64,000 nt of DNA from Eucommia ulmoides. Its lineage: Eukaryota; Streptophyta; Magnoliopsida; Garryales; Eucommiaceae. Under the pieces are notes generated by a model, which was not told where the DNA came from, did not search any database, and saw nothing but the letters and a program-made list of their open reading frames with translations. Both the position numbers and the translations under genes were made by a program. The stretch is from the NCBI GenBank assembly GCA_016647705.1, contig CM028333.1:23120243-23184242 (forward strand), given 5' to 3'. Positions 39,001 to 48,461 of this stretch are shown here, piece after piece (the first letter of the stretch is position 1; each line of letters begins with the position of its first letter).

Positions 39001-39772
39001 CATTTACTAGACAGACTTTGAATGACATCTGTTTGCGTAGAAATTGGCCAATGCCATTATATCGGTGAGAAGAAATTTTAAATAAGACTCGGCACTGTTT
39101 GATAATGTTTTTTTTTTTAAAAAAAAACACTTTTTTGCTTTTAAACAAAGGAAGTAACTTTTCTTTTCTGCATTTAAAAGTACTTTTACAATTCAAAAAA
39201 GTAAAATTATTTTTGTTAAAACAAAAAAGAAAAAATGTTTTCTTATATCTTTGATTTTTATATTTTAGGAGATTGGTGGACTATGACCTCTGCTACCTAA
39301 GTTTTCTCCCAAATCCTATTAAGTTCTTTTGGATTAAGAGCTACATTGATAAAACTCTTTTGCCGTTAATTTTAACTAAAAATGTCTTTTTAATCATTTT
39401 TTTTTAATTATTATTATTATTATAGAAACTACTAAAAATAAATGTTACCAAATGGTGCCCTTGCTTATTTTTTCCTCGTATCCTTTACCTCAAGTTTGAT
39501 TAGCCATAGTAATGGTTTCGCGTATCTATAGGTTATGCATTAGGAATGCTATTATTGACGCGAAACAAGTAACTAGATGTTCTGACTTATGTAGGTGCGT
39601 GAGCGAAGGGGGCCCTGCGCATGCAAAAAAGTTCACATTTGCTGTTCGCGTAAACACATCTGACAAGGGATGGACAGACGAATGCGTGGGAGAGCCTATG
39701 CCGAGTGTTAAAAAAGCTAAGGATTCTGCTGCGGTGCTTCTCTTGGAACTTCTCGATAGATGGTACTCCTGA
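21027..39772 (+). CDS. DCL1: Endoribonuclease Dicer-like 1 (DCL1), 20 coding exons
   Basis: Nuclear RNase III that cuts pri- and pre-miRNA hairpins. Exons by splice signals and phase: 21027-22088, 22514-22627, 27509-27719, 27809-28203, 28289-28508, 30593-30765, 30849-30971, 31057-31217, 31337-31570, 31679-31829, 31908-32090, 33699-33860, 33950-34045, 34127-34755, 35236-35336, 35432-35622, 36552-37475, 37664-37828, 38691-39064, 39595-39772. Together 5,847 nt, about 1,948 residues (Arabidopsis protein 1,909). Walker A ETGAGKT is at residues 313-319, DECH at 421-424, helicase motif VI QSRGRAR at 802-808, the Dicer dimerisation domain about 870-970 and PAZ about 1190-1330. RNase IIIa has E1419/D1426 and D1554/E1557; RNase IIIb has E1647/D1651 and D1743/E1746. 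Two dsRBDs lie at about 1780-1845 and 1875-1945. The N-terminus is basic with KR-rich NLS-like stretches. No stop or frameshift was seen. Exon 16 could start at 35396 instead (12 residues longer). Confidence 0.96.
22162..22482 (+). mobile_element. TRIM-like miniature LTR element in DCL1 intron 1
   Basis: Two direct repeats starting TGTTGAATCCCA (22162-22266 and 22387 to about 22482, the second truncated) flank about 120 bases. The first repeat ends TCTACA and is followed at once by TGGCATTAGAGTC, close to a Met-tRNA primer-binding site. A GTGAGGGGG purine tract precedes the second repeat. LTR, PBS and PPT without coding space is the TRIM pattern. It occupies most of the 425-base intron 1. Confidence 0.75.
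22948..23085 (-). mobile_element. LINE (RTE-type) or related 3' tail in DCL1 intron 2, reverse
   Basis: Starts with an AACAACAAC run followed by AACCTTTGTCCCAC and GGGTCGGCTATATGAATCC, the reverse of the tail seen at 44980-45030 (GTGGGACAAAGGCT... TTGTTATTGTTG). This text is typical of plant RTE LINE 3' ends and of SINEs that borrow them. It is only about 140 bases long and has no coding sequence. Confidence 0.7.
23537..23895 (+). mobile_element. Tandem TRIM array in DCL1 intron 2
   Basis: Two 116-base LTR copies (23599-23714 and 23780-23895), each ending TCTACA, are separated by 65 bases. The spacer starts with TGGTATTAGGGCC (primer-binding-site-like) and ends in GAGGGGGC. A further internal region (about 23537-23598) precedes the first copy, giving the order internal-LTR-internal-LTR. 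The same family lies in introns 1 and 14. The two LTRs are diverged, so the array is not recent. Confidence 0.78.
24412..26361. mobile_element. 1.95-kb non-autonomous TIR element in DCL1 intron 2
   Basis: The left end (24412-24434) and the reverse complement of the right end (26339-26361) agree at 19 of 23 positions, both beginning GG and ending TTAGTGTTTCT. The flanking triplets are GTA and TTA, which could be a decayed 3-bp duplication (PIF/Harbinger style). No transposase is visible. The interior includes a purine-rich block (25730-26000, AGAGAG and AAAATCCATAGATCT-like repeats). A shorter relative lies at 45197-45705. Confidence 0.7.
26362..27508. other. Remainder of DCL1 intron 2
   Basis: Non-coding intron sequence with a CT microsatellite at 26854-26877. 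An open frame on the reverse strand (26797-26522, 91 codons) has no recognised domain. The intron ends at a clean acceptor (CTACAG, 27503-27508) before exon 3. Confidence 0.6.
28909..29625. repeat. 358-bp tandem duplication in DCL1 intron 5
   Basis: The segment from about 28909 recurs in direct tandem from 29267, with a period of exactly 358 bases: GGATCCTG at 29079 and 29437, ATTCAG at 28904, 29262 and 29620. The copies differ at only a few percent of positions, so the event is recent. Each copy contains a short open frame beginning [10 protein letters not shown], which is a by-product of the duplication and not a gene. Confidence 0.9.
29626..30592. other. Remainder of DCL1 intron 5
   Basis: Non-coding intron sequence. 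A G-rich block at 30010-30100 (GGAGGAGGTGGCGGTGGG) is followed by an AAGAAGAAA-rich block at 30230-30360, giving long low-complexity frames on both strands. A short AACAACAAGCCTTTGTCCCA phrase near 30355 resembles the LINE/SINE tail family. The intron ends at TTTTATAG (30585-30592). Confidence 0.55.
31830..31907 (+). other. GC-AG intron 10 of DCL1
   Basis: Exon 10 must end at 31829 (...CAACAG) and exon 11 must start at 31908 (GCTGTTTGC) to keep the conserved [15 protein letters not shown] protein sequence. The intron therefore begins GCATGC and ends TGTGCAG. No GT donor is available at a position that preserves the frame and the conserved residues. AG before the GC is a good match to the compensated donor context known for GC-AG introns. 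Confidence 0.85.
32320..33510. repeat. Repeat-rich body of DCL1 intron 11
   Basis: A G-rich block (32430-33010) contains a diverged tandem duplication with a 163-base period: GATGGGGCTGGGG at 32463 and 32626, GATCTGGGGGTAA near 32590 and 32757. An AC/poly(A) tract precedes it (32316-32358) and an A run lies at 33306-33320. The edges (an adenine-rich left side; GGCAATTGACCC near 33493 on the right) hint at an inserted element, but no terminal repeats could be matched. No gene seen. Confidence 0.5.
33849..33959 (+). promoter_or_regulatory. miR162 target site split by DCL1 intron 12
   Basis: Bases 33849-33860 (CTGGATGCAGAG, end of exon 12) and 33950-33959 (GTGTTATCGA, start of exon 13) join after splicing into a 22-base site. 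It is complementary to the 21-base miR162 apart from one bulged base. Family knowledge: miR162 cleaves DCL1 mRNA at this place and so holds DCL1 in check. Introns interrupt the site in the genomic DNA, so unspliced transcripts lack it. Confidence 0.9.
34832..34949 (+). mobile_element. Solo TRIM LTR in DCL1 intron 14
   Basis: A single 118-base LTR starting TGTTGAATCCCAC and ending TCTACA, colinear with the LTRs in introns 1 and 2. The flanks are GTTAG (34827-34831) and GTTAT (34950-34954), a near-perfect 5-bp duplication. No PBS or internal region follows. It fits a solo LTR formed by recombination. Confidence 0.8.
36024..36239 (+). mobile_element. Composite Au-type SINE in DCL1 intron 16
   Basis: A 16-base direct repeat (ATATATAAGTCAGAAC at 36008-36023 and 36240-36255) flanks the insertion exactly. 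The main part (about 36068-36239) is a tRNA-derived SINE of the angiosperm Au type: a box A-like GCGCAACGGTAG, box B GGTTCGAGTCG (36116-36126), then GCGTACAATAGACCC-like and CCCCGGACCCTGCGCATA text. It is preceded by a 45-base piece (36030-36069) that resembles the 3' half of a related SINE (GTAAGGTTGCGTACATTTAA). Both parts lie within one target-site duplication. Confidence 0.85.
37829..38690. other. DCL1 intron 18 with SINE fragment and poly(C) tract
   Basis: Contains an ATT microsatellite (37850-37866), a run of about 20 C (38107-38127), and a reverse-strand SINE 3' part at 38458-38547. Read on the - strand, the fragment shows GATGCGTACATCTGACCC and CCCCGCAATGGCGGGAG, the same family as the intron 16 and 40316 SINEs. 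The rest is A+T-rich intron. Confidence 0.7.
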
Positions 39773-40315
39773 GTCCTGCACGAAACACAAATTACCCGTG
39801 TTAAGGTTTGTTCCTGCAACTCTTTCAATATTTTTGGTGCGGCAAGAATTCAGGGATACTGTTCTATGGGAAACTATATGATATATTATAACTATTTCGA
39901 GTCCGAACAGAGGAGATGGTTTAAGCTGTGAAGTACATGAATGACAATCCCTGGTGGCAATCCATTACTACCGCTAGACTCCAGGGATATCTTTATTGTT
40001 GCTGAGTATGTGCGTCTAAGTTAAGAAGACACTAAGATGCAAGTTTTTTTCCCTTGCATTTTTATTGTGTCAATTGATAAATTAATACTATGTTAGAAAT
40101 AGTCTGTGTAAAATATTAAGTTATAAAAATTTGTATTATCTATGGAGTATTCCTCTTTTTATTGCAAGTTATAAAAATTTGTATTATCTATGGATTCTTC
40201 TTCTTTTATTATAAATAATTGGAATGAAATAATCGAATTGCAGTTGGATCAATTTGAGTTAAAACTTAAATTTTAAAATTTAATTTTTTTTTATCACACA
40301 TTTCATTGAAATTGA
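39773..40315. other. DCL1 3' flank and untranslated region
   Basis: Sequence following the TGA at 39770-39772. The 3' UTR probably runs to somewhere near 40150, but no single poly(A) signal is convincing. A 48-base period direct repeat lies at 40118-40213 (AAGTTATAAAAATTTG at 40118 and 40166). Confidence 0.5.
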
Positions 40316-40466
40316 GGGTGAGTCTTAGGTACAATGATAAGGTTGTTCCATTGTGATCTTGGGTTTAAATCTTGAAAATAACATCTTTGTATACAGGAGT
40401 AAGGATGTGTACATCTGACTCCTCAAACGCTGCATTGGCTGGAGTTTTCGTACACTGAGTTGTCTT
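40316..40466 (+). mobile_element. tRNA-derived SINE with long flanking repeats
   Basis: Shows the head of a tRNA-type SINE (GTACAATGATAAGGTTGTTCCATTG, box B-like GGGTTTAAATC) and a body with GTAAGGATGTGTACATCTGAC and CTGCATTGGCTGGAG. It is flanked by direct repeats of about 25 bases with two to three differences (40291-40315 and about 40468-40492). Related to, but more decayed than, the intron 16 SINE. Confidence 0.75.
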
Positions 40467-41369
40467 TTTATCATACATTTCATTCAAATTGATCTCCCCC
40501 TTTAAGTCAAGTGTCTTGTATAAAATTTATGTACATTTTATAAAATGAGTTAATTTGTAAAAATTAGTGAATATTACGGATTTTAAAAAATTAAATATTT
40601 ATTAATTATGTTTGTTATATTCCATTGCACTCTAAATAAAATACCAAAAGGTGGATTACACTTTCTATGTATATTAAAAAAATAGCTTGAAAACAGAGTA
40701 TGATGAATAATAAAAATCCAAAATAGCAAAAAGTAAAATGAAAAATAATATAAAATAATCGAATGTATTGCAAGTTTTATATTTCATAGAGATAGAGAAG
40801 ATAGAAGGGAGAAAAAAGAAAAATTAAAATTAAATTAATTATGAGTGAAGAAATTTTTTAATATCGAGCATCTTCACCATCGCCATGTAGATTTTATATT
40901 TAATAACTGCAAACATTGGTATCTAATGGGTTATCTAACTCCACTGAAAATTTGATTTTTTAATTCATATATGTACATATTTTTTTAGTTCTAAATAATT
41001 GATTGTAATATTCCACTTAATATAATTAAAAATATATATTAAATATTGGGTTAAATGCATAATATTAATAATATTGTAAGTGTAACATGGTAAAAAATAT
41101 TTAATATCTTCAACATGTAAAATTATGAATATATAAAATAACATATACCTTATTAATCAAGTGTTTGCATAATTTTGACGAGTTTACTAAATTGAGGAAT
41201 ACTATTTGTACAACCAAATCTTGGTTTCTCTTGAAAAAAAAAATAGTCTGATAAGTTTTATTTTTTTATTTTTTTTAGAGTGCAAATAAGAACCGTTTCA
41301 ATGACAAATGTTTACTCTTATTTTTTTAGTATCAAAGATTGAACGAGAAATAAAGATCGGTTCATATAA
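40467..41369. other. A+T-rich intergenic DNA
   Basis: No gene, RNA or repeat structure recognised. Very A+T-rich with scattered AATATT and TTTTTA runs. Confidence 0.5.
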
Positions 41370-42165
41370 GGTTATGTTTGGATGAAAGATTTGTAGGAGA
41401 GATTTCAATTGATTAGGGAATTTTGAAATCCACTTTTGACAAATCCTTTGTTTGGGGAGTGGAAGGATTTTTCCTTTTTAGGGTGAAAGGAAGGATTTCA
41501 AAATAATTTTGGGAGAGGCTGAATTTGTGAAATCCTTTTATCACGTCTTTTGCTTCGTTCATTGTCTTCTTCTGCTTCGATCTTTTGCTTCTTCTTCGTT
41601 ATTCGTCTTTGTTGGCGTCGTCATCGTCTTTTTCGTCGCCGTCATTTGCTACTTCGTCGTCGCCGTTGTCTGTTACTTCATCGGAGTCATCTGGTTTCAA
41701 TTGATTTCAAAAACAAAATTGAAATCAATCGAAACCAAATCGAAAGAGATTCGATTGATTTCGATTTTGAAATCAAAATCGAAAAACACGTTCGATTTCA
41801 AAAACCAAATCGACGTTCGTTCTTCTGCTTCTGTTTCTGCTCCTTCTTCGACCTTTGAAATCGAAATCCAAAAAGGGTTTGAAATTCAAAATCGAAATCG
41901 ATTTGAGTTTCGATTTGGATTTCGAAATCGAAATCCAAAAAGGATTCGAAATCGATTTGGGTTCTTCGTCGTTCTCTGTCTTCTGCTTGGATTCGAATAT
42001 CTTCTTCGTTCTTCTCTTTTGTTCGTCGTTTCTCTGATTTTTTTTTTTCTTCTTTCAGAAGTGTTAAAAAATAGAAAAAAAAAAGTATATATTCCAAATA
42101 CTTCACTTCAAACAATTATCCAAACAACAGATTTGTGATTTTAAAATCTAAAATTAAATGCAACC
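41370..42165. mobile_element. Harbinger-like non-autonomous element with internal repeats
   Basis: The left end GGTTATGTTTGGATG (41370) faces an inverted right end (GGTTGCATTTAATTTTAGATT read on the - strand), and both flanking triplets are TAA (41367-41369, 42166-42168). This fits a PIF/Harbinger-type insertion. The interior has TTCGTCGTC-rich and GAAATCGAAATC-like repeats (41560-42050) that produce a 209-codon open frame of low complexity on the + strand. No transposase. Confidence 0.55.
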
Positions 42166-42750
42166 TAAAATTAAGGACAGCATGCAAGAACCACTAGCGT
42201 GTAAAAATGGCACAAAAAATAAATTTACTTTGGGTTACATTCCAACCCTTAACAAATGCGCACTCTCCCTTTTTTGGATACACTGGTTCAGATTGATTAC
42301 CCTTATTTATACAATCACCATTCAAGATTCACTGTATATTTCTATTTGTCTTCAAATTAGTAATTTATTTTTGAATTAAAATTAAGAAAAAATATCAAAA
42401 ATCTAAATAATAGACTAAATCTACAATATGACTCTACAAGTTTATTTGTTTTTTTTCCACACAATAATCCTCGATTTTGCGCTATTTATTATGAAAAAGT
42501 CTTGAATTTTTTCGCTTGACGATTTTACCTTCCACATCTGATTCATCTCTTTCCACTCAACTCTTGAAGTTCATCCTCTGCTTCTGCTCGAGGACAATCT
42601 CTTGAAGTTCATCCTCCGCTCGTCCAGTGCTTGCCGCTGCGTTCGCTGTGCTTGTCGCCTTTCGCCTTTCGCCCTTTCCATGTGCTCGTCGCCACCGCCC
42701 CAGCCTTTCCGCCGATTTTTCCTCACAACGCAAACCAACTGCCATGTCCG

Positions 42751-43015
42751 CGAAGTCGGGACTCAAATCTGCTTAGATCTGAATGATTTGGACGACGACA
42801 AACACGAAGAGAATCTGAATCGATTCCGACGGAATTGATTGAATTAAGAATAGAAATTTCTTCGTTGAAGTGGATTCGTCGAAGTCGGGACTCAAATCTC
42901 CTCAGATCAGAATGATTTGGATGACGACGAAGACGATGAGAATTAACACGATGAGAATCTGAATCGATTCCAACGGAATCGATTGAGTCAAGAACATAAA
43001 TTTCTTCGTCAGTTC
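42751..43015. repeat. 129-bp tandem duplication in intergenic DNA
   Basis: CGAAGTCGGGACTCAAATCT recurs at 42751 and 42880, and the downstream text (GAATGATTTGGA, GATGAGAATCTGAATCGATTCC, CAAGAA(T/C)A(G/T)AAATTTC) repeats with small indels. The repeat makes a 121-codon reverse-strand frame whose two halves copy each other. It has no known domain and is not called as a gene. Confidence 0.8.
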
Positions 43016-43559
43016 GCGCCCAGATCTGTTCTTGGCTAGTGGAAGCTTGAGGGCCAACGATTCTATTATCAGTTGAACGAATGGACATGGATCCATTGTT
43101 GTTTCTTCGCTTCCTTTTCTCAATCTAGGGTTTTAAGAGAGAGATAGAGACTGACAAACATACTTGATATTAGCTCTACCGTTTATGTGTATGATGATTA
43201 ATGAATGTGAAATTGTTTGTCAAATTTACTTTGCGGCAGACGATTAATGGTGTTCGAAGATTCTGTTTCTGCATTTTGCCTAATTTTGGGTGCAGTTGAT
43301 GGCGGCTGAACGATTTCGTGGTATATTCAACACGTGTTATATTCCTGAACATGAATGTATATGAAGAAATGCGAGAGAATGTATATGAATGTATCGAAAG
43401 AATTATTAATTTGAATAAAGAAATTGGAATATAATACGAGATTGTGTTATAATCTAATATGCAGAGGGATAAAATGTCACACAAAAATAAAATAACTATT
43501 TTGTAACATATATTTCAAAAAATATATATTTGGTAGCTGTCCCTTAAAATTATGAAAAG

Positions 43560-44100
43560 AATTATACTTCATAACTATATTTTGATTCATTTTTTTACAT
43601 ATCTATTTTTCTTTAATTAGATTGAAAGTGGCAGATGTTGAATTCAACATGGAATTCAACATCGTGTTGAATTCAACAAATACTAAGTTACACAACAAAT
43701 TATATACAAATGAATGTCGTTTTGAAGCTAAAAAAGTCTAAATATTTATTTGAATAATCAAAACAATCACAATATCATAATTAATTATTACTTTTGTCGC
43801 GTTACAATTTCGTTTTTAAAATCCCTAGAAATATGGAGTCATGAGTTTACTAATATTTTAACTTATATTTCTATTTATATTCAAATCAATCATTTGTTTT
43901 GGGATTGAAAAATACGGGAATAATCATAGTTCATAATCTGGTTTTAATTCAATTTTTTTTCGTATCTATTTATTCCTAACTATATCGAACAACATTGTTT
44001 GTTGAATTCATTAACTGTTGAATTAAATATTGTGTTGAACTCAATAAATCCTCAATTCTACAACAAAAATATATACAAATAAGGATTGAATATCAACACA
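43560..44100. repeat. Diverged direct repeats with GTTGAATTCAAC words
   Basis: The block 43560-43720 (TTGATTCATTTTTTTACATATCTATTT..., then several TGTTGAATTCAAC words) recurs in diverged form at 43930-44090. The TTGAATTCAA word is a palindrome that appears five or more times. It could be the ends of an old element. No gene is seen in 42170-44670 apart from these repeats and a CT microsatellite at 44298-44320. Confidence 0.5.
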
Positions 44101-44296
44101 ATGTTTTCGTCAACATCACTGTTGATCATGCACATGCGGTTGATAATATTGCATGTTTGAATTCAACATGGAGTGGAACAATTAGTTTTTATTTTTTTTG
44201 ATAGGCCTGAACAATTAGTTTTTAAAAAGAGAATGGGATACCAATTTGAAATTTTGAATTCAAACTAAAAAAATATGTGAAAAATCTAATTGAATA

Positions 44297-44327
<31 letters not shown>

Positions 44328-44670
44328 AGGCAACTTGTACTTTAAAATGAAAATATTCTGACAATGGAAATTCTGAAAATTCTGGAAACATAAATGGAAA
44401 TACTTCAACTGTCAAATCCCAAAACATTAAGGGGCAAAATCATCTATGAAAACCTATTAAATTCAAACGTGAGAGTAACCGGTAAGAAGAAAATCATTTG
44501 AAGGTTTAAAACTCCCAATGAAATAGTAATCGATTATTTTGGTAGTTTGTATCTCCAAAAATTTCTGTCTGATTATCTATTCGTTTTTTTCCAACTAAAA
44601 CTACTCTAAACCCAAATATAATGATTTAAAAAGATTAGTTGAAATTTAGATATTTCTATTTGTCAAAAAT

Positions 44671-45030
44671 AAGGATGCTACGGTGGATGAGTGAAAAGAC
44701 GAGAATAAATAAAATTAAGAATAAAACTATTAGAGAGCATTTAGAAATAGCTCCAGTCGAAGAGAAAGAGAGAAAATCGTTTACGGTGGTTCAGACATGT
44801 GCATAAAGGACCCATAGAATCACCAGTGAGAAAATGTGATTTAATGCCAGTGTGGGGGGCTACTAGAGGGAGAGATAAGACTAAAAAGGCTTGAGACAAG
44901 ACTATATTAATTAATTTGATGACACTGAATCTGGTTGAGGAGATGACTCTTGATTGTTCATTATGGCGAAAACGGATTCATGTAGCCAACCTTATTTAAG
45001 TGGGACAAAGGCTCAGTTGTTATTGTTGTG
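44671..45030 (+). mobile_element. 3' end of an RTE-type LINE (truncated)
   Basis: With frame changes the + strand reads as the C-terminal region downstream of a LINE reverse transcriptase: LRWMS, then a WFRHVHKGPIESPVRKCD-like stretch, RGRDKTKKA, LWRKRIHVAN. It ends with GTGGGACAAAGGCTCAG and a TTGTTATTGTTG tail. This is the usual 3' end of plant RTE elements. The 5' part is absent. Confidence 0.8.
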
Positions 45031-45105
45031 CTTTTTGTCTGTAGATTGCAACGCATTTTACAAGTGGCCCCCATTGAACACACACTCATCTTTTTGTATA
45101 TAAAA

Positions 45106-45196
45106 TAGTAAAGTTGTTTCATTGTGATTTCGAACAATCTATACAAATAAGGTTGTGTACATTTAACCTTTTCCAAATCCCGCAATAACAGGAACC
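45106..45196 (+). mobile_element. Old SINE fragment
   Basis: Short text resembling the SINE at 40316 (AAAGTTGTTTCATTGTGATTTCG, then AATAAGGTTGTGTACATTTAACC and CCCGCAATAACAGGAACC). It abuts the TIR element that starts at 45197. No flanking duplication seen. Confidence 0.5.
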
Positions 45197-45705
45197 TTGG
45201 CGTTTGATTAGTGTTTCTACTTCTACACCCAATAAACTGGGATGAGAATCCTATTTCCATTTTGAAGTATTCTGGGAATAGAAACATGTTTGGTAATGAC
45301 CATTATTCTGAAATTATTTCCTCTATTTATGAGAATAGAAACAAAGAAACACATTTGGTTGCCATAACTATCCTCTCTTTTTTTTCCTCTTTAAATGTAT
45401 GACAAATAATAGACATATTTCTTAGCCAACGTAATAGTGGTGGCCCACGTCATGGCGATGGCCGGTGTGGAGGTGATTCTCAATATTTACCTTTAAGAAA
45501 TAATTTGGGAATGATTTTGTGAGAGTGAAACAAAAAAAAAAAAAAAAAAAATTGTTTATCAAATTCTAAGAAATTCCGGAAGTACTTGTAAAATTTTGAT
45601 TATATTTGTGAACAAAAACATGTTTACCAAACACATTTTTGTACATTATTTCCAAAATTTGAAAGCAAGAATAAAAATTAGAGAACGGAAACACTAAACA
45701 CCAAA
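45197..45705. mobile_element. Shorter copy of the intron-2 TIR element
   Basis: The left end (GGCGTTTGATTAGTGTTTCT) and 150 following bases align with 24412-24590 (shared CAATAAACTGGGATGAGAAT, ACATGTTTGGTAA, ATGAGAACAGAAACAAAGAA-type text). The right end shows the inverted ACACTAAACA word at 45691. At about 510 bases it is a quarter the length of the intron-2 copy, so most of the interior is missing. A poly(A) tract lies at 45532-45550. Confidence 0.65.
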
Positions 45706-46048
45706 CACATTTCACTAGGAATAGTGTCGTGTATGTGTACATGCCATACCACGGCAGAACACAAAACACAACTTCGTTGAACTCTAACCCTGACTAGTTT
45801 GGCTAAGGAATGCAAGAGGTTTAAGAATAATTGTAACTGAAATTTGTAAAGGTAAGGGCCATTCACCCTTATAAAGTCTTCTCAAATGAGTTTCTGATCA
45901 GTTTCATCTGCATGATTCCAAACGAAGGAAGAGGACACACACATTAATACAAACACACCCCTCTATGTTTCTTGAACTAGATATATAAACTAAAACAAGG
46001 AAACTATAAAAGGAGATACAAATAAGGGGAGGAATACAAGCAAGATTC

Positions 46049-48461
46049 TCATGTAGAAGACTCCCCTTGGAGACATATTCTCTTCGGACGTCTCTCTTCG
46101 CCCGGGCAGTTACTACTTGCCACTTTGCTCTCTTTGGCCTCCATTGAACACCTTTTGTAAGGTTTAAATCCAGTTCGATGGGCCTTGAGCTTTCCTTGGC
46201 CGAGCATCACATTGTTATCTCCTATAAAAAATATGTTATTTTTTGTTCCTTGATGATCAGAGCAAATCACCGATGTTCTGTTGAGGTCTAATTGTAGTGA
46301 TGTGGCTGCTTCTGTTTCATGAAGATTTCTCCTTTCATCTGTATTTCGATTATCCTGACTGTTGCTCTGCTGGTATCTGTCGTATTTCTGATCATGTGGA
46401 GCTGAAAAGCTCTGCGGTAATACTTCTCTGGAGAATAGAGCCTGGAAAGCCATCCTCCCCTGGGCAAATACAATGCAACATCACAAGTGAATTGAAAGAA
46501 CTATGCTGATCAAAAAGCGGCATTTGGTGTCTTGGAATTTGAGCATCGGAATTGGAAATGAACACACGCAAAAACCTGAAAATTTTCATGCGTTCATTTC
46601 TAATTACAATTCCAAGGTACTAATTCCATACAACCAAATGCTACCTAAGGGAAGAAGTTCTATTGGCACTCCAAAAATGTCCAACTAAACTCCTCTTTGG
46701 CTATTTCTCTCAATGGAAGTTTAATTGGAATGGACCAGGACATTTGTCGAGTGCTAATAACATTTTCCTTCCAATAATGCGGGAGTTTTACCACTTCGGA
46801 GACCAATTTCCAAGAATCGTTCACGTTACTGGAGCTCCTACTGCGTCGGTTACAGGAGTCACTGCCTATATGACTAGCATCAGGTTCCCTAGACTCATCT
46901 GTACATTTTTCGTGCTTTACTTGATCATTAGTCTCGACTTCGCTACTCGAAGGCGTGTTAGAACCGCAAGAAGACCGCTCCAGCTGCTTTCTGCTCTTTA
47001 TCTTGCTTGAATCGTGGAGCTCAGTTGGTGGAACAGATTGTTGCCTAGTGTCAGCATCAGTTACCCCAGTATTCATTTTTGCACCTTCACTTTCCTCAGA
47101 CTCTGATATCGATAACGTTGGTGATTTAGATGCAGAATTTTGTTCCTCCATAGATTTGAAGTGTTTTTGGTCCAGCTGTTGACCTTGGAAGCCAGGATGA
47201 GAATTGTAGAAACAAGAGTGCCATTGTTCAGTAAAACCAGAGTGAAAAGGAGCAGAGTACGGTAGCAATCCGTGTGCAGCCCACCATGCACTCGCGGCTG
47301 CTACAGTGGCAGCAGCAATGGCCACCATACTAGGAGCTGAGTTCATCTGATTGGATGGAGAACTTCCTGCAGCAGAATCTGGAGAAGATTCTATATTTGA
47401 ACAAGGCCAGAATGAAGCTGCAAAGCTAGCTGCAGCATGGGCTGCTGGATTTTGTAGCAAAGCAGATACAATTAGACTTGAAAAGGCGGAGGGAATGTGG
47501 AGGAATGGTTGATAATCTTCTTCATTGTTGTGAATTGGGGGGAAAAGAGGATGTAAAGTTGGGAATGGGTGAGGAATGGAAGATGTTGGTGCGTTATTGT
47601 GATGTTTAGGAGATGCAGCTGGATCGGTGGATTCCTGCTGCGCTTTCATTCCAAGGCTCCCATCTAGAATGTGCACTGGAACATGTCTTGGGTAGTTCTG
47701 GGTAGCTTGAACTTCATCCGCTGGTAACTGACTGAAGTTTTCAGGCTGGCTCAGTTCATCGACTTTTCTGCTTTGAACCAATTTCTCATGTGAATGGTGA
47801 GAATTTTCTAAGTTTGTGGTATTGCTTGTGCCACCACTTTCAAGGATTTTTGTTTTGGCATCATCTTTATCGAACTTCTGCTTCCCTTTGGGTTCAAAAG
47901 TGATAAAAGATTCAATTGTTTCATCCTGGTTTGTCAACTCTTTTGTTAGTGGCAGATATTCATCTGAACTGCATGAATTTCTTGGAGGCTCTTCTCTTGG
48001 CAAAGAACTTTCGTTCGCTGACGAAAGGTGTGTACTAGCATTTTCTAGGAAACCCATGAATGTTTGAGAGCAAATGTCCTCATCCTGCCTTTCTTCCACA
48101 TTTCTTATGTTTTCATCACCACAATGATTCTGATGAAAAAGAGATGTGTGGAAAATTTTCAAGAGCGCACAATTATTTTGTGGAACCAAAGGAAAAATAA
48201 CAATAAACATTAATACATCGATTAAGCATTTACCTTTGGGGGTGTTTTTTCCTCCAAGTGACGTTTGTCTTCATCAGAGCTAAAAAAAGAACCTGATGTT
48301 AATAATGTCCCATACTCTGTTCCCCCCTGTGATGTATAAGCTCCCGCACTGGTCTTTCGGGGATAAGGATTACTAGGTTTTCTTTTAGGTCGTGGAGGAG
48401 GAATTTCTATGTCAATTGATTGTCCCACAGGAACTCCTTTAGCGATAGCCTCCTTCTCCAG
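46049..48461 (-). CDS. LHY: LHY/CCA1-type clock transcription factor, C-terminal exons only
   Basis: Three exons on the - strand, joined in phase: 48461-48234, 48129-46792 and 46459-46049 (stop at 46049-46051), about 658 residues. The first begins LEKEAIAKGVPVG and carries EIPPPRPKRKPSNPYPRK, the segment that follows the SHAQKFF MYB repeat in LHY. The middle exon has LHY landmarks (YQPFLHIPSAFSSLIVS, AAASFAASFWP, ASAWWAAHGLLP). The last has GRMAFQALFSREVLPQSFS and GFKPYKRCSMEAKES. Known role: dawn-phased nuclear repressor of evening clock genes. The acceptor before LEKEA (CAAACAG) shows that a MYB exon should lie upstream, but none is visible to 64000. The middle exon could instead end at 46795, one codon shorter. 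Confidence 0.9.

Noticed and set aside
41509..42138. 209-codon open frame with membrane-like N-terminus
   Set aside because: It comes from TTCGTCGTC and GAAATCGAAATC repeats inside a TIR element. The opposite strand is open too.
42723..43088. 121-codon reverse frame with two similar halves
   Set aside because: The halves reflect the 129-bp DNA tandem duplication. No similarity to a known protein.
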